A stretch of DNA of 64,000 nucleotides. Origin: Tolypothrix bouteillei VB521301. Its GTDB lineage: Bacteria; Cyanobacteriota; Cyanobacteriia; Cyanobacteriales; Nostocaceae. The notes beneath the pieces were generated by a model, which was not told the origin of the DNA, made no database searches, and was given only the letters and a program-made list of their open reading frames with translations. Position numbers and translations under genes: made by a program. Positions 6,622 through 16,228 of this stretch are shown here, in pieces. The stretch's first letter is position 1. Every line of letters starts with the position of its first letter. Location of the stretch: contig NZ_JHEG04000001.1 in NCBI RefSeq assembly GCF_000760695.4, positions 2,140,717 to 2,204,716 on the forward strand, given 5' to 3'.

Positions 6622-9369
6622 TCAATTTGGCGGATCTAACTTATTCACAACCGCAGCCCACAAAATCATTGGTGAACCTACAGCCAAACAGAACAACCAC
6701 TGCCCAAATGTTAATGGTGATGTAGAAAAGACTTCATTAATCAAAGGTACGTGAGCAAAGACAATTTGTAGAAGAATGGCTCCCAAAATTCCCAAACCAA
6801 TTGCCGGAATATCAACATTTTCTTGAATTGTACCATCCATCTTAGCAATCAAATTTGGAACTAACTGACTAATACTCAACAAATAAAATATCCTACCTGC
6901 AATCAACGAATTAATTGCCATTGTTCTAGCCAAATTTAGATCGCCTGTTGTAGCTCGAATATATTCAAAAACCCCAAATATCACAACCCAATTAAACAAA
7001 GAAACTGCTAAAATACGCTTTAATCTACTACTAGAAAGAATTGGTTCATTGGGATTGCGTGGAGATTGCTTCATGACATTTTGTGCTTTCGGTTCAAATG
7101 CCAATGGCACTGTCATGGTAATGGAATTCAACATATTAAGCCAGAGAACTTGTAGTGACAGGATAGGCAAATCTCTTGACAACAACGTGCTTAATAAAAT
7201 TGTCATCGATTCCCCTCCATTAACAGGGAGAATAAAGCAAATAGCTTTTAAGAGATTTTTATAAACAGCCTGCCCTTCCTCAACTGCGGCTTCAATGGAA
7301 GCAAAGTTATCATCGGTGAGCAGCATATCTGAGGCTTCTTTGGCAACTTCCGTACCCGCACCACCCATGGCAATGCCGATATCCGCTTGCTTTAATGCGG
7401 GTGCATCATTAACACCATCGCCCGTCATTGCTACTATCTCGCCTTTAGATTGCAGTGCTTGTACCAATCGCAACTTCTGTTCTGGCGCAACACGAGCAAA
7501 GACCACACCCTCTTCCGCAACTTGTGCGAGTTCTGCTTTATCCATTTTTGCTAGTTCAGCACCAGTAAATGCCAGAACTGAACCATTTTTGTTGATTCCC
7601 ATGCGTCTGGCTATAGCTTGTGCCGTAACTGCATGGTCACCAGTGATCATCTTGACTTGAATTCCTGCTTCTTGGCAGGCTTGCACCGCCTTGATAGCAC
7701 TCTCACGAGGCGGATCGATCATCCCTTGCAAGCCCAGGAAAATTAACCCAGTGTCAATGTCGGGATGATTGACTGTAAATTGCATATCCGGTACGGGTTT
7801 CTTTGCTAAAGCCAGTACCCGCAAGCCTTGTCGTGCCATGATATTCACTTCTCGTTCAATAGTAGTTTGGCGTAGAGTTTCTACACAGTCCATTGGACGA
7901 GTCTGTCCTTCAGTATTTAACATCAGGGTGCAGCGCTTGAGAATAGCCTCTACGGAACCTTTCACGTAGATAGTTCTACCTAGCTGAGATTCATGCAATG
8001 TCGCCATGTACTGATAGTCAGATTCAAAGGGAATGGCATCGAGCTTTCGCATCTGGTTGGCTAGGGAAGATTCATTAAATCCCGCTTTACGAGCAGAAGT
8101 AATTAATGCTCCCTCTGTTGGATCTCCCACAACTACCCACTTTCCGTCTTTCTTTTCTATGTGGGAGTCATTACACAAAATTCCTGCCAACAAACACTCT
8201 TGCAAGCTTTTATCGCTGTTTAAATTAACTGGTTTATTATCCTTGAGAATTTCTCCTTCTGGTGCGTAACCCACACCACTTACTGTATATTGATGCCCTC
8301 CAGCGTAAATAGCTTGTACTGTCATCTGGTTTTCTGTAAGGGTGCCTGTTTTATCAGAACAAACAACAGTCGCACTACCCAATGTTTCCACAGCTGGTAA
8401 TTTGCGAATAATCGCATTTCGTTTTGCCATTCGCGACACACCAATTGCCAGTGTCACTGTCACAACAGCTGGCAACCCTTCAGGAATAGCACTGACAGTC
8501 AGCGCGACTGCTGCTTCTAAAGCATCTTGCAAGCCTTTGTAACTCAGCCCTACAACAAAGGTGAGAGTTGCTAAGCCCAAAACTACCCGCAACCAATTTT
8601 GGCTGAATTTATCAAATTTTCTAGTTAAAGGAGTGGAAATATCCGTATGTTGTTCCATTAATTGGGAAATATGACCTGTTTCGGTATTATTCCCTGTGGC
8701 AACTACGATTCCCTTTGCCTGTCCAAAGGTGACGAAGCCTCCCGCATATGCCATGTTCTTGCGTTCTGCTAGGGGGGTTTCGCTGTTTAAGACAGAGGTG
8801 ATTTTTTCGACGGCGACGGATTCACCCGTAAGCCCGGATTCATCAATTTGTAAATTTTTTGCTTCTATTAATCGTAAATCTGCTGGAACTTTATCACCAG
8901 AAGCTATTAAAACGACATCCCCCGGTACTAATTCTTGTGAAGGAATACGTATTTTTTCACCGTTACGGATGACGGTGGTTTCTGTGGTAATGGCTTTGGC
9001 GAGGGCTGCGATCGCACCTTCTGCTTTGGATTCCTGCACAAAACCAATGATGGCGTTAGTTGTAGTAACGCCCCAAATCACTCCTGCGTTTACCAAACTT
9101 CCCGACAGCGCTTTCACTAAACCCGCACACAGCAAAATAATCAGCAGTGGTTGGTTAAATTGCAAGAGAAACTTTAACCACCAAGGTTTGGTTTTCTTTG
9201 CCGTCAGTTCGTTTGTCCCGAACTTTGCCAATTTTTGTTTGACTTGGGGGCTACTCAACCCCTTCTCTGGATGAGTTTCTAGAAGTGCGATCGCATCATC
9301 AATTTCCAAAGCATGCCAAACTTGGGGCTGCTTCTCGGACAGTCCAACAGGAGATATAACCCGAACCAT
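6622..9369 (-). CDS. P2-type cation-transporting ATPase
   Basis: A 915-residue membrane pump. The cation ATPase N-domain is followed by the actuator loop with LTGES, the M4 motif PEGLP, the phosphorylation site SDKTGTLT, the nucleotide-binding KGS/E region, the hinge [10 protein letters not shown], and four further C-terminal membrane helices. These place it with PacL/SERCA-like P2 ATPases of the inner membrane. In M6, where calcium pumps have an N-x-x-T-D motif, this protein reads [11 protein letters not shown]: the Asn is kept but the Asp is Ser. Calcium specificity is therefore not supported and the ion (Ca2+, Mn2+, Na+ or K+) is open. Start ATG at 9369. It diverges from the AAA ATPase gene. 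Confidence 0.9.
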   Translation of the reverse strand: MVRVISPVGLSEKQPQVWHALEIDDAIALLETHPEKGLSSPQVKQKLAKFGTNELTAKKTKPWWLKFLLQFNQPLLIILLCAGLVKALSGSLVNAGVIWGVTTTNAIIGFVQESKAEGAIAALAKAITTETTVIRNGEKIRIPSQELVPGDVVLIASGDKVPADLRLIEAKNLQIDESGLTGESVAVEKITSVLNSETPLAERKNMAYAGGFVTFGQAKGIVVATGNNTETGHISQLMEQHTDISTPLTRKFDKFSQNWLRVVLGLATLTFVVGLSYKGLQDALEAAVALTVSAIPEGLPAVVTVTLAIGVSRMAKRNAIIRKLPAVETLGSATVVCSDKTGTLTENQMTVQAIYAGGHQYTVSGVGYAPEGEILKDNKPVNLNSDKSLQECLLAGILCNDSHIEKKDGKWVVVGDPTEGALITSARKAGFNESSLANQMRKLDAIPFESDYQYMATLHESQLGRTIYVKGSVEAILKRCTLMLNTEGQTRPMDCVETLRQTTIEREVNIMARQGLRVLALAKKPVPDMQFTVNHPDIDTGLIFLGLQGMIDPPRESAIKAVQACQEAGIQVKMITGDHAVTAQAIARRMGINKNGSVLAFTGAELAKMDKAELAQVAEEGVVFARVAPEQKLRLVQALQSKGEIVAMTGDGVNDAPALKQADIGIAMGGAGTEVAKEASDMLLTDDNFASIEAAVEEGQAVYKNLLKAICFILPVNGGESMTILLSTLLSRDLPILSLQVLWLNMLNSITMTVPLAFEPKAQNVMKQSPRNPNEPILSSSRLKRILAVSLFNWVVIFGVFEYIRATTGDLNLARTMAINSLIAGRIFYLLSISQLVPNLIAKMDGTIQENVDIPAIGLGILGAILLQIVFAHVPLINEVFSTSPLTFGQWLFCLAVGSPMILWAAVVNKLDPPN

Positions 9370-9399
9370 ATTTCAAAATAATTAGTGTTGTTATTTATA

Positions 9400-9420
9400 T
9401 AGCACGAACAAATAGTGCTA
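9400..9420. promoter_or_regulatory. Small inverted repeat in the divergent promoter region
   Basis: TAGCAC and GTGCTA form perfect 6-bp arms around a 9-bp spacer, between the ATPase start and the divergent AAA ATPase gene. A dimeric regulator could bind here and control both genes. The arms are short, so chance is possible. Confidence 0.25.
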
Positions 9421-9521
9421 AAAGTAAAATGACACTATAAAATTTCAATAAAGACTATTGTGTTCCTCAATAGTTGCATGAAAACTACGGAAGCGAGTAT
9501 GCTTGCCGTGTCAGTAAGAGA

Positions 9522-10631
9522 GTGGCAACTCGTAAGCGCGTGAATGTGAACTTGTCTACACCTTTAGAATTAATTGGGCGTTCGGCAGAATTCCAACAGA
9601 TAGTGGAAATTCTGGCACGGGATGGAGATTTGTTAATAGCGGGAGTACCGGGAAGCGGACGGCGTACTCTCGTGCGAGGTGCAGCCCAAGAAGTAGGAGC
9701 AATTATATTAGAGGTAGACTGCATTCGCGCTACTGATGGGCAGAGATTTTTACAATTGTTAGCAGAGGCAATTAGTCAAAACTTTGAACCTGTCCCCATT
9801 CGGCAATGGTTAGCGACAACTGGGGGTGAATTATTTGCTTTTCATCCTGAAGGCAATGGCGGTAAGCTCAAACCCCTGCGTTCTCTAAATCAGAAGCAGC
9901 TATGGCAAGCATTTGAAATGCTGATTGCCTTACCACAAAAGTTGGTAGAAAATACAGGCAAGCAAGTGGTGTTAATATTGCAAAGTTTCCCCCACATCCG
10001 TTCCTGGGATCGAAATGGTTTGTGGGAAACTACTCTCAGACGAGAAATTAATCAGCACGATCGCGTCAGTTACATTTTAATTGCAACTATTGCTGAAATT
10101 AGCAATCACCCAGAAGAAAGCGACTATCCATTAGAGGTTGTGCAGTTACCGCCTTTAGCAAAAGATGTCATGGCTATTTGGGCGAGAGAGATGCTGCACG
10201 CTTCGGGCTTGACATTTGATGCGCGATCGTCAGCATTGCAGTTATTTCTGGATGCGGTACAAGGACACATTGGTGATGCTGTGTCCCTCATTCGCCGCCT
10301 GCAAACCTTTCGCCGCCCGGATGGTTTAATCACCGAACACGAAGTAAAGCTAGCCATTGAAGGGTTACTCAAAGATTTATCTATCGTTTTTGAGTCTTTG
10401 CTGATGCTACTTCCAGCCAATCAAGTGCATCTTTTAGAATGCTTGGCAACCGATCCTACAGAAAAACCTCAGAGTAAAGAGTATATTCAGAAACATGGTT
10501 TGTCTCGAGGTGGAAGCCTTCAAGGTGCATTGTTGGGATTGCAGCACAAAGGCTTAATTTACGGTCAGGAAAAAGGTTATCGATTTGCGCTACCTTTGCT
10601 GGCTTTATGGCTGTGCGAGCGTTTGATCTAA
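9522..10631 (+). CDS. AAA-type ATP-binding protein with C-terminal winged-helix-like region
   Basis: The start is uncertain: the frame is open from TTG 9474, and GTG codons at 9522 and 9540 are both possible. I use 9522, which has an AAGAGA stretch just upstream. The protein opens with the Orc/Cdc6-STAND-like lead LELIGRSAEFQQIVEILA, then a P-loop written GVPGSGRRTL, in which the usual Lys-Thr/Ser is Arg-Arg. Later come a Walker-B-like VVLILQSFPHI and a sensor-like YILIATIAEI. The last 80 residues look like a winged helix. A regulator or ATP-dependent switch is likely; the partner is unknown. A Uma2 gene follows 33 bp downstream on the same strand. Confidence 0.6.
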   Translation: MATRKRVNVNLSTPLELIGRSAEFQQIVEILARDGDLLIAGVPGSGRRTLVRGAAQEVGAIILEVDCIRATDGQRFLQLLAEAISQNFEPVPIRQWLATTGGELFAFHPEGNGGKLKPLRSLNQKQLWQAFEMLIALPQKLVENTGKQVVLILQSFPHIRSWDRNGLWETTLRREINQHDRVSYILIATIAEISNHPEESDYPLEVVQLPPLAKDVMAIWAREMLHASGLTFDARSSALQLFLDAVQGHIGDAVSLIRRLQTFRRPDGLITEHEVKLAIEGLLKDLSIVFESLLMLLPANQVHLLECLATDPTEKPQSKEYIQKHGLSRGGSLQGALLGLQHKGLIYGQEKGYRFALPLLALWLCERLI

Positions 10632-10664
10632 AATTTATGAAAGTGCAGTTAAGAGGAAAAAAAG

Positions 10665-11252
10665 ATGCTTTCATCTCCTATTATTTTACAAATGCCCTCA
10701 GATTTGCACATGACAGACGAGCAATTTTTCGAGTTCTGTCGGGTTAATCGGGACTTACGTATAGAGCGAAATCAATTTGGAGAAATATCTATTATGTCTC
10801 CAGCGGGTGGAACTACAGGCAATCGTAGCGGTAGCATATTTGGAGAGCTTTATATTTGGTCCAATCAAGATGGAACAGGTCTTTGTTTTGACTCTAGCAC
10901 TGGATTTAAGCTATCCACAGGTGCAGAGAGATCTCCTGATGTTTCTTGGATGAAGCTAGAAGGATGGAATAGTTTATCGGAAGAACAGCAAGAAAAATTT
11001 GCCCCCATTTGCCCGGATTTTGTGGTGGAGTTGCGGTCGCCTTCCGATAATCTCAAACCATTAAAAGAAAAGATGGAAGAATATATGAGAGAACCAGGGA
11101 TACAATTGGGCTGGTTGATTGACAGAAAAAATCGCAAAGTTTATATTTATCGTCCGGGAAAGCCAGAAGAGTGTTTGGATAATCCTGCAACTGTTAGCGG
11201 CGATTCAGTTTTGCCTGGATTTATTTTAGATATGAAAAAATCAAAATTCTAA
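10665..11252 (+). CDS. Uma2 family (DUF820) putative restriction-endonuclease-fold protein
   Basis: The ATG at 10665 has AAGAGGA 8 bp upstream. The 195 residues follow the Uma2 pattern: MTDEQFFEFCRVNRDLRIERNQFGEISIM, the acidic SPDVSW, then PDFVVELRSPSD with the PD-(D/E)XK-like Asp/Glu pair, and LGWLIDRKNRKVYIYRPG. Members have a nuclease fold and are hugely multiplied in filamentous cyanobacteria, but no cellular role is established. A second, longer member is at 34121-35026. Confidence 0.85.
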   Translation: MLSSPIILQMPSDLHMTDEQFFEFCRVNRDLRIERNQFGEISIMSPAGGTTGNRSGSIFGELYIWSNQDGTGLCFDSSTGFKLSTGAERSPDVSWMKLEGWNSLSEEQQEKFAPICPDFVVELRSPSDNLKPLKEKMEEYMREPGIQLGWLIDRKNRKVYIYRPGKPEECLDNPATVSGDSVLPGFILDMKKSKF

Positions 11253-11322
11253 AACTCACTTAGGTCAGTTTTGCCTGTTTAGCCGTGAATCCTATTCACC
11301 AAAATTTATCAGATGATATCCT

Positions 11323-12114
11323 CTAAGCTCCCATCCCAGAATAACGCTTCAATCCACGCCGCCACAGCATACGGTTTAAGCCCAAGAATAGCAAAATCCA
11401 ACCTATCATTAACCAAAATCCACGCCCTACATCTGTAGGTAAACCTATCAAAAGACTTGCAGGAAAATTAACCATATAAGGGAATGGGGTGCAAAGAACG
11501 ATCGCCCTGACAGGTTCGGGAAAAACCTCTAAAGGTGCAATCATTCCAGACAAAAACAAGTAAAACAAAAACCATAAACTTTCTATAGCACTGGCGCGTT
11601 CTGTCCAAAAAGCAAACATTGCAAAAGTGTATTGGGTAATAAAGCGCAAAGCAAAAGCTAGTGTTAAGGATATTAAAAAGAGCAAAAAATTTGTTAAACT
11701 AGGTACCCAAAAAGCTTGAGGATAGATAATAAAAAAGATAATTAACAGCAGTATTGTAAAGGGTAACCGAGCGGATCTCTCTGAAAGATGAGAAGCAATA
11801 TGATGCCAAACTGGATCTATTGGTTGTAGCAATCGCGGTGAAAGTTTACCTTCTACTATTTCCCTTTCAAATTCCCAAACCACCCATACAATTGTGATTT
11901 GTCGCACTAGGAAAACTGTAATAAAATAACGAGCAAAATCTATTGGTTGTAAACTAAACTGTCCTCCTTGCGCTGCTTGTATCCAAACTCCCATAAGAAT
12001 AATTGGCAAAGAGTTTGCCAGTACCCATAACAGGAGTTCTGACCGATATTCAAGCATATAGGCATAGTAAACAGAAAGAAACGTCCGGCTTTTTCTTAAA
12101 ATTTGTTTTAGCAT
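11323..12114 (-). CDS. ABC-2 type transporter permease
   Basis: A 263-residue integral membrane protein with six predicted helices, starting MLKQILRKSRTFLSVYYAYMLEYRSELLLWVLANSLPIILM. The amphipathic FEREIVEGKLSPRLLQPIDPVWHHIASHL loop between helices 2 and 3 is characteristic of ABC-2 permeases of the COG4587 type. It lies downstream of an ATP-binding subunit on the same strand (55-bp gap), so the two probably form one exporter. In most genomes two permease genes accompany this ATPase; only one is present here, so either it works as a homodimer or the partner is elsewhere. The substrate is unknown. Confidence 0.85.
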   Translation of the reverse strand: MLKQILRKSRTFLSVYYAYMLEYRSELLLWVLANSLPIILMGVWIQAAQGGQFSLQPIDFARYFITVFLVRQITIVWVVWEFEREIVEGKLSPRLLQPIDPVWHHIASHLSERSARLPFTILLLIIFFIIYPQAFWVPSLTNFLLFLISLTLAFALRFITQYTFAMFAFWTERASAIESLWFLFYLFLSGMIAPLEVFPEPVRAIVLCTPFPYMVNFPASLLIGLPTDVGRGFWLMIGWILLFLGLNRMLWRRGLKRYSGMGA

Positions 12115-12118
12115 AGAT

Positions 12119-12185
12119 TTTGTTAGTTGTTAGGTGTTGGTTATTGGTTTTTCTTGTCACTACTAGCCACTAACCACTAACCACT
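12119..12185. repeat. Heptamer repeat spacer in the ABC operon
   Basis: TTAGTTG/TTAGGTG-type units face ACTAACC units across a short centre, giving another inverted heptamer hairpin. It fills the gap between the two ABC genes and overlaps the last few codons of the ATPase gene. Confidence 0.6.
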
Positions 12186-13210
12186 CCTGCTTGAAAAACT
12201 CGACCAATCACTTCTTCTACAGGTGGTTCTGTAACTGTTAAATCAACGACATCTAGATCGGCTAATATGCGGGAAACCGTGCGCGTAAGCAACTCTTGCT
12301 GCACCATAAAACACACAGATCGTCCCTCTATATGTCGTAGATCGCCGTAATATGTGAGTTTTTCTTTAGGAACAGGATTCATTAATTCCAAATGAATTTC
12401 TTTATAAGGAGCAAAACTTTCTAGCAGCCCATCCAAACTGCCATCATACATCAACTTTCCTTGGTGAATCAGCAGAACTCTTTGACACAGAGCAGTGATA
12501 TCAGCCATATAATGACTTGTTAACAACACTGTTGCTTGGTAGCGCCGATTGTATTCCCGCAAGAAATCGCGCACTCCTATCTGAGCGTTTACGTCTAGCC
12601 CTAGAGTTGGTTCATCCAAAAACAAGACTTGGGGACGGTGTAAAAGCGCGGCGAGTAATTCTGCTTTCATCCGTTCGCCTAAAGATAGTTTTCGCACGGG
12701 TTGGTTCAGTTTGCCTTGTAACGAAAGCATCTCCGTTAATTCCCCTACCCGATGTCGGAATTCTCGATCTGGGATGTTATAGACAGCAGCATTAATTTTT
12801 AAAGAATCAAGCGCTGGTAAATCCCAAATTAACTGTTGTTTTTGCCCCATCACCAAAGTAATTTTCTGCAAAAACCCATCTTGACGGCAAAATGGTACGT
12901 ATCGAGCAACTCTCACTTGACCGCTTGAAGGATGAATCAATCCTGTCAGCATTTTCAGGGTTGTGGTTTTACCTGCACCATTCGGTCCTAAAAATCCTAC
13001 GACTTCACCTGGTGCAATTTCAAAGGAAACATCTTGTACTGCTTTAATGTCTCGGTAAGTACGGCGGAAAAAATGAGTAATTGTTCCTGCAAGACCTGGT
13101 TCTTTAACAGCAACAGGGTAAACCTTAGTGAGGTTTTGAACTGATATTATACTGCGATCGCTAGAGTTAGATGCGTGATAAGTATCAGATGTAAGTGGTT
13201 CTGGGGACAT
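12170..13210 (-). CDS. ABC-2 exporter ATP-binding protein
   Basis: A 346-residue ATPase. Walker A is GPNGAGKTT (residues 75-83), a Q-loop region follows at VMGQKQQLIWDLP, the signature is LSLGERMK, Walker B is VLFLDEP, and the H-loop is TSHYM. The extra N-terminal arm (KEPGLAGTITHFFRRTYRDIKAVQ) and the C-terminal regulatory extension after the H-loop match the COG4586 subgroup that pairs with ABC-2 permeases. It energises export through the membrane subunit encoded directly downstream. The last codons overlap a heptamer repeat, so the extreme C-terminus (VVSG) may vary between strains. Confidence 0.9.
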   Translation of the reverse strand: MSPEPLTSDTYHASNSSDRSIISVQNLTKVYPVAVKEPGLAGTITHFFRRTYRDIKAVQDVSFEIAPGEVVGFLGPNGAGKTTTLKMLTGLIHPSSGQVRVARYVPFCRQDGFLQKITLVMGQKQQLIWDLPALDSLKINAAVYNIPDREFRHRVGELTEMLSLQGKLNQPVRKLSLGERMKAELLAALLHRPQVLFLDEPTLGLDVNAQIGVRDFLREYNRRYQATVLLTSHYMADITALCQRVLLIHQGKLMYDGSLDGLLESFAPYKEIHLELMNPVPKEKLTYYGDLRHIEGRSVCFMVQQELLTRTVSRILADLDVVDLTVTEPPVEEVIGRVFQAGVVSG

Positions 13211-13279
13211 ATAAGGGAATACTACAACAATGGGCTAAGCGGCAAAGACTAAGTAAGCTGATGCAAATCATTGTCAAGA

Positions 13280-13319
13280 GTTGGTAGCAGTACTTTAGCA
13301 CTAAAGCGCTACTACCAAC
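13280..13319. repeat. Imperfect 40-bp palindrome
   Basis: GTTGGTAG and CTACCAAC cap a 19-bp arm pair around a CA loop with three mismatches. It lies in the 260-bp gap between an ABC gene start and the end of the next minus-strand gene. From memory, GTTGGTAGTAGCGC-type palindromes are dispersed in many Nostocales. Confidence 0.6.
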
Positions 13320-13470
13320 GGAATTGAGAACTTTTCCATTTCATGACACAGTTTTATCTTTTCTTGCTGACCTACTGACACGTTTTAAGATAGTGTTGTT
13401 TTTGTATGCACGCAACAATAGATCTTAAGTTTAGCGTGTTGACACGCTCCCCTTGTAAGTCGCTCAGTTT

Positions 13471-14106
13471 TTAGGTGTATTCTTTTCTAATACGAGCAAT
13501 TGTAGTGTGTAATCCCTCACTATGTATCCAACCCACGTAACCGCCATAGATCATTTTCTCATCCCTACTTGCTAAAAAAACGTGGTCAACTCCTGCTAAA
13601 TTTTTCCAAGTTCTCAGGGCTGTTCCGTCTCTCAATCTCATCACCGGACACGAACTTTTAAAGTCTCGATGGTGTGCTGGAGTTATGCCAGGAATGCTTT
13701 CTAAAATAGCTATAACTTCCTTTGTGAAATCCGTTGTGCAAGCCTCGGCTATGGTTGAACAACCACAACCGTCTGTTACGGTAATCTTCAACCTATCTTT
13801 TATATCGCCATCAAATAGTATTAGAGAGTCAATCTCTTCTAGAAGCTTGCCATGTGGTTCAGATAGCCTCCGTTGACAGTAGACTGCACTCAGAAATTCT
13901 TCAAGACCCACCTTTGCTAGTACATCAGTAATCAATGCGGTTAGTCCCAGCACAGTAATTCCACCGAGCATTCCCGCCGGACCACCGAGTATTGCTAAAG
14001 CTGTAGTTATAGCTGCTGCACCTGTTAAACCAGTGGTAGCCATTACGATCGCTAAAACAATACCAGGCAATCCTAAAGCCGCAACTTTTTTGACAATTTC
14101 ATCCAT
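13471..14106 (-). CDS. Unrecognised protein with glycine-rich hydrophobic N-terminus
   Basis: I do not recognise a named family with certainty. Residues 8-65 are strongly hydrophobic and Gly/Ala-rich (GLPGIVLAIVMATTGLTGAAAIT, then LAILGGPAGMLGGITVLGLTALI), resembling a two-helix membrane hairpin. An acidic helix follows (HGKLLEEIDSLILFDGDIKDRL). The soluble C-terminal 90 residues contain CGCS, HHRDF and YGGYVGWIHSEGLHTT. I recall similar Gly-rich hairpins as stand-alone or terminal domains in cyanobacterial conflict-type proteins, where a pore-forming role has been suggested; that link is inference. The 211-residue gene stands alone, with a small inverted-repeat element just upstream. Confidence 0.55.
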   Translation of the reverse strand: MDEIVKKVAALGLPGIVLAIVMATTGLTGAAAITTALAILGGPAGMLGGITVLGLTALITDVLAKVGLEEFLSAVYCQRRLSEPHGKLLEEIDSLILFDGDIKDRLKITVTDGCGCSTIAEACTTDFTKEVIAILESIPGITPAHHRDFKSSCPVMRLRDGTALRTWKNLAGVDHVFLASRDEKMIYGGYVGWIHSEGLHTTIARIRKEYT

Positions 14107-14163
14107 AGGTTACGCACCTCGGCTTGAGATTCAAAAGAATCTGTTTTAACATTTCAGCAACGA

Positions 14164-14270
14164 ACTAGTGGTTTGTCGCAAAAGTTTGTTTGTATTTGCA
14201 CTGTCTTCGCCCTAGAAATTCAGTTACAACTCAGACCTACTCCGCAAAGTTGACTTGCCAGACCACTAGT
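14164..14270. repeat. Small inverted-terminal-repeat element (MITE-like)
   Basis: ACTAGTGGT at the left end and ACCACTAGT at the right end are exact inverted copies 107 bp apart. The similarity extends inwards imperfectly (TTTG against CAGA, then a loosely matching CGCAAA stretch). No coding sequence lies inside. It fits a small non-autonomous element or dispersed repeat. Confidence 0.45.
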
Positions 14271-14302
14271 GATGCTGAGTTAGATCGAGTGACGGTATAT
14301 TT

Positions 14303-15949
14303 TTAACGCAAACGCCCAGATCGCAGAATACTGACAATCAACCACAGTCCTAGCAAGCTAGCAAACGCGAACAGCACATTACTTAAAAATGATAGCTGTG
14401 ATGTCCGTGCGTTACTAGAAATAATTGCTGCACCCATAATCAGGGAACCTACTAGGATACTGAAAGAAAGACGATTAGCAGCGTCGTCTGTGGTGCGTCG
14501 CAAACCATCGAGTCCCCGCACTGATAAATTCCACTGTAGAGTTTCCGAGGTGATTCGGTCTAGTAGCAATTCTATCTGGCGGGGAGATTGTAACGAGAGA
14601 CTTTTCAGATCCAGCGCAGTTCTGAGGAGCGATCGCACGGGGCTATCTCCAACAAGCTGTCGGCGGAACAAATCTGTCAGCAGTGGCTGAATTTCGTCGA
14701 TAAAGTTTATTTCTGGATTAAATCCTCGCGCTACCCCTTCCAAGTTAGCCAGTGTTTTCGCATACAACCCCATATTGCTGGGCAAGCGAATCTTATTGTT
14801 ACGGGCAACTTGCAAAAGTTCATAAATAATTTGACTAAAATTCATTTGAGACAAGCTCAAGTTGTAGTACTTTCGCAGCATCCGGTCATAGTCATTTTCC
14901 AACCGTCTCAAAATCACTGGTTCAGCAGAATCCGCTAGCTGCAGAGTTAATTGAGCACAACGTTGAGCATCCAAATCCACAATTGCCAGCAACATTTCTG
15001 TTAATATCTGTTGGGTGCGGGGATCGAGCCGTCCGACCATACCGCAATCTAACAAAGCAACCCGACCATCTCTGAGATAAAACAAATTCCCAGGATGGGG
15101 ATCGGCATGAAAGAAGCCATCAATATAGAGTTGTTGGAAGAAAGCACGAAATAAAATGCTGGTAATTGCTTGTCTTTTAACAGCAGGATCGGTGCCATTC
15201 TGTTGAGTCTCCAGATCTGCCATAAGCAGGGGAACGCCGTCAAGCCACTCCATAACAAGTAACTTTGGCGTGGTTAAATCCCAAAAGATTTCAGCAACAA
15301 CCAATTGTTCGGGATCGAACCACCGACTATTTGATAAATTGCGTCGCAGTTGGTCTGTGAACTCAGCTTCCCGTGTAAAATCTAACTCCGCTTCCAGCGC
15401 TTTGGTAAATTCTTCAGCAATAGACTTAATTTCATAAGTCTGCCCAAACTCAGTACGCGCTACTAAATCAGCAATCCCTTGAATTAAGGCAATATCTTGA
15501 GCAACAGTCAGATCGATTCCCGGTCTTTGTACTTTGAGTGCGACCTCCCGACCATTGACCAAAGTAGCACGGTGGGTTTGAGCAATAGAACCCGCTGCAA
15601 CTGCAATAGCGTTGATTGTACTGAAAGTTTCTTCTAAGGGCTGTTTCAGTTGTTGGCGAATAAGAACTTCTACGTCTGCCCAAGGAACAGGTGGAACTTC
15701 GTCTTGCAGAGTTGATAGCTCCTCTATGTAAGCTCCGCTCAGCAAATCGGGACGTGTAGACATCAGCTGACCTAGCTTAACGTAGACAGGTCCTAAATCT
15801 ACCAAAATGTTTTTTAAAACAGCCGGTGTAGGTAGCTGGGGTTCATCAGCTTTACCAAGTGTAATGAGTCGCCGCATATAGTCCCAGCCATTGCGAAGCA
15901 AAACTTCAATAATTTCTCTTTGACGGGGAACAGTTTGAGTTAGGAACAT
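14303..15949 (-). CDS. ABC1/AarF/UbiB family atypical protein kinase
   Basis: A 548-residue UbiB-family protein. The ATG at 15949 (MFLTQTVPRQREI) is preferred; an in-frame TTG four codons upstream is the only alternative nearby. The family-defining KxGQ motif is seen as VYVKLGQLMSTRPDLL, followed by the Ala-rich loop AAGSIAQTHRA, the Lys of VALKVQRPG, the catalytic DPHPGN and the metal-binding LLDCGMVGRL. Two C-terminal hydrophobic segments (LSFSILVGSLIMGAAII and VLFAFASLLGLWLIVSIL) anchor it in the membrane. Relatives support quinone or prenyl-lipid metabolism (plastoquinone and tocopherol in plastids). Cyanobacteria carry several paralogues, so the exact role is open. Confidence 0.9.
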   Translation of the reverse strand: MFLTQTVPRQREIIEVLLRNGWDYMRRLITLGKADEPQLPTPAVLKNILVDLGPVYVKLGQLMSTRPDLLSGAYIEELSTLQDEVPPVPWADVEVLIRQQLKQPLEETFSTINAIAVAAGSIAQTHRATLVNGREVALKVQRPGIDLTVAQDIALIQGIADLVARTEFGQTYEIKSIAEEFTKALEAELDFTREAEFTDQLRRNLSNSRWFDPEQLVVAEIFWDLTTPKLLVMEWLDGVPLLMADLETQQNGTDPAVKRQAITSILFRAFFQQLYIDGFFHADPHPGNLFYLRDGRVALLDCGMVGRLDPRTQQILTEMLLAIVDLDAQRCAQLTLQLADSAEPVILRRLENDYDRMLRKYYNLSLSQMNFSQIIYELLQVARNNKIRLPSNMGLYAKTLANLEGVARGFNPEINFIDEIQPLLTDLFRRQLVGDSPVRSLLRTALDLKSLSLQSPRQIELLLDRITSETLQWNLSVRGLDGLRRTTDDAANRLSFSILVGSLIMGAAIISSNARTSQLSFLSNVLFAFASLLGLWLIVSILRSGRLR

Positions 15950-15960
15950 TTTTATAGGCA

Positions 15961-16155
15961 ATAGGGAATAGGGATTGGGGAGAGGGGGTAGACAAGGGAA
16001 AGGGGGTAGACAAGGGACAGAGGGTAGACAAAGGAGAGGGGGTAGACAAAGGAGAGGGGGTAGACAAGGGAAATTTTCTTCCCTGTCTTCCTTGTCTTCC
16101 TTGTCTTCCTCATCTTCCTCATCTTCCTTGTCTTCCTTGTCCCCTGATTCCTCTT
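15961..16155. repeat. Polypurine then polypyrimidine low-complexity repeat tract
   Basis: The first ~110 bp is tandem GGGGGTAGACAAGGGA-type units; the next ~75 bp is TCTTCCTTG/TCTTCCTCA units on the same strand. The halves are partly complementary and could pair. It lies between the mannose-1-phosphate guanylyltransferase gene and the downstream UbiB-family gene. Confidence 0.8.
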
Positions 16156-16228
16156 ATCCTCTCCTTCTCCTGATATACAAGGTATACTCAAGAATGCACT
16201 CCTGTAACTTCTTGCCCTGGTCTAGTTT

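Noticed and set aside
7295..9274. Several plus-strand open frames (121, 78 and 192 codons) inside the P-type ATPase gene
   Set aside because: They are antisense shadows of a long, clearly conserved gene and their translations have no domain-like pattern.
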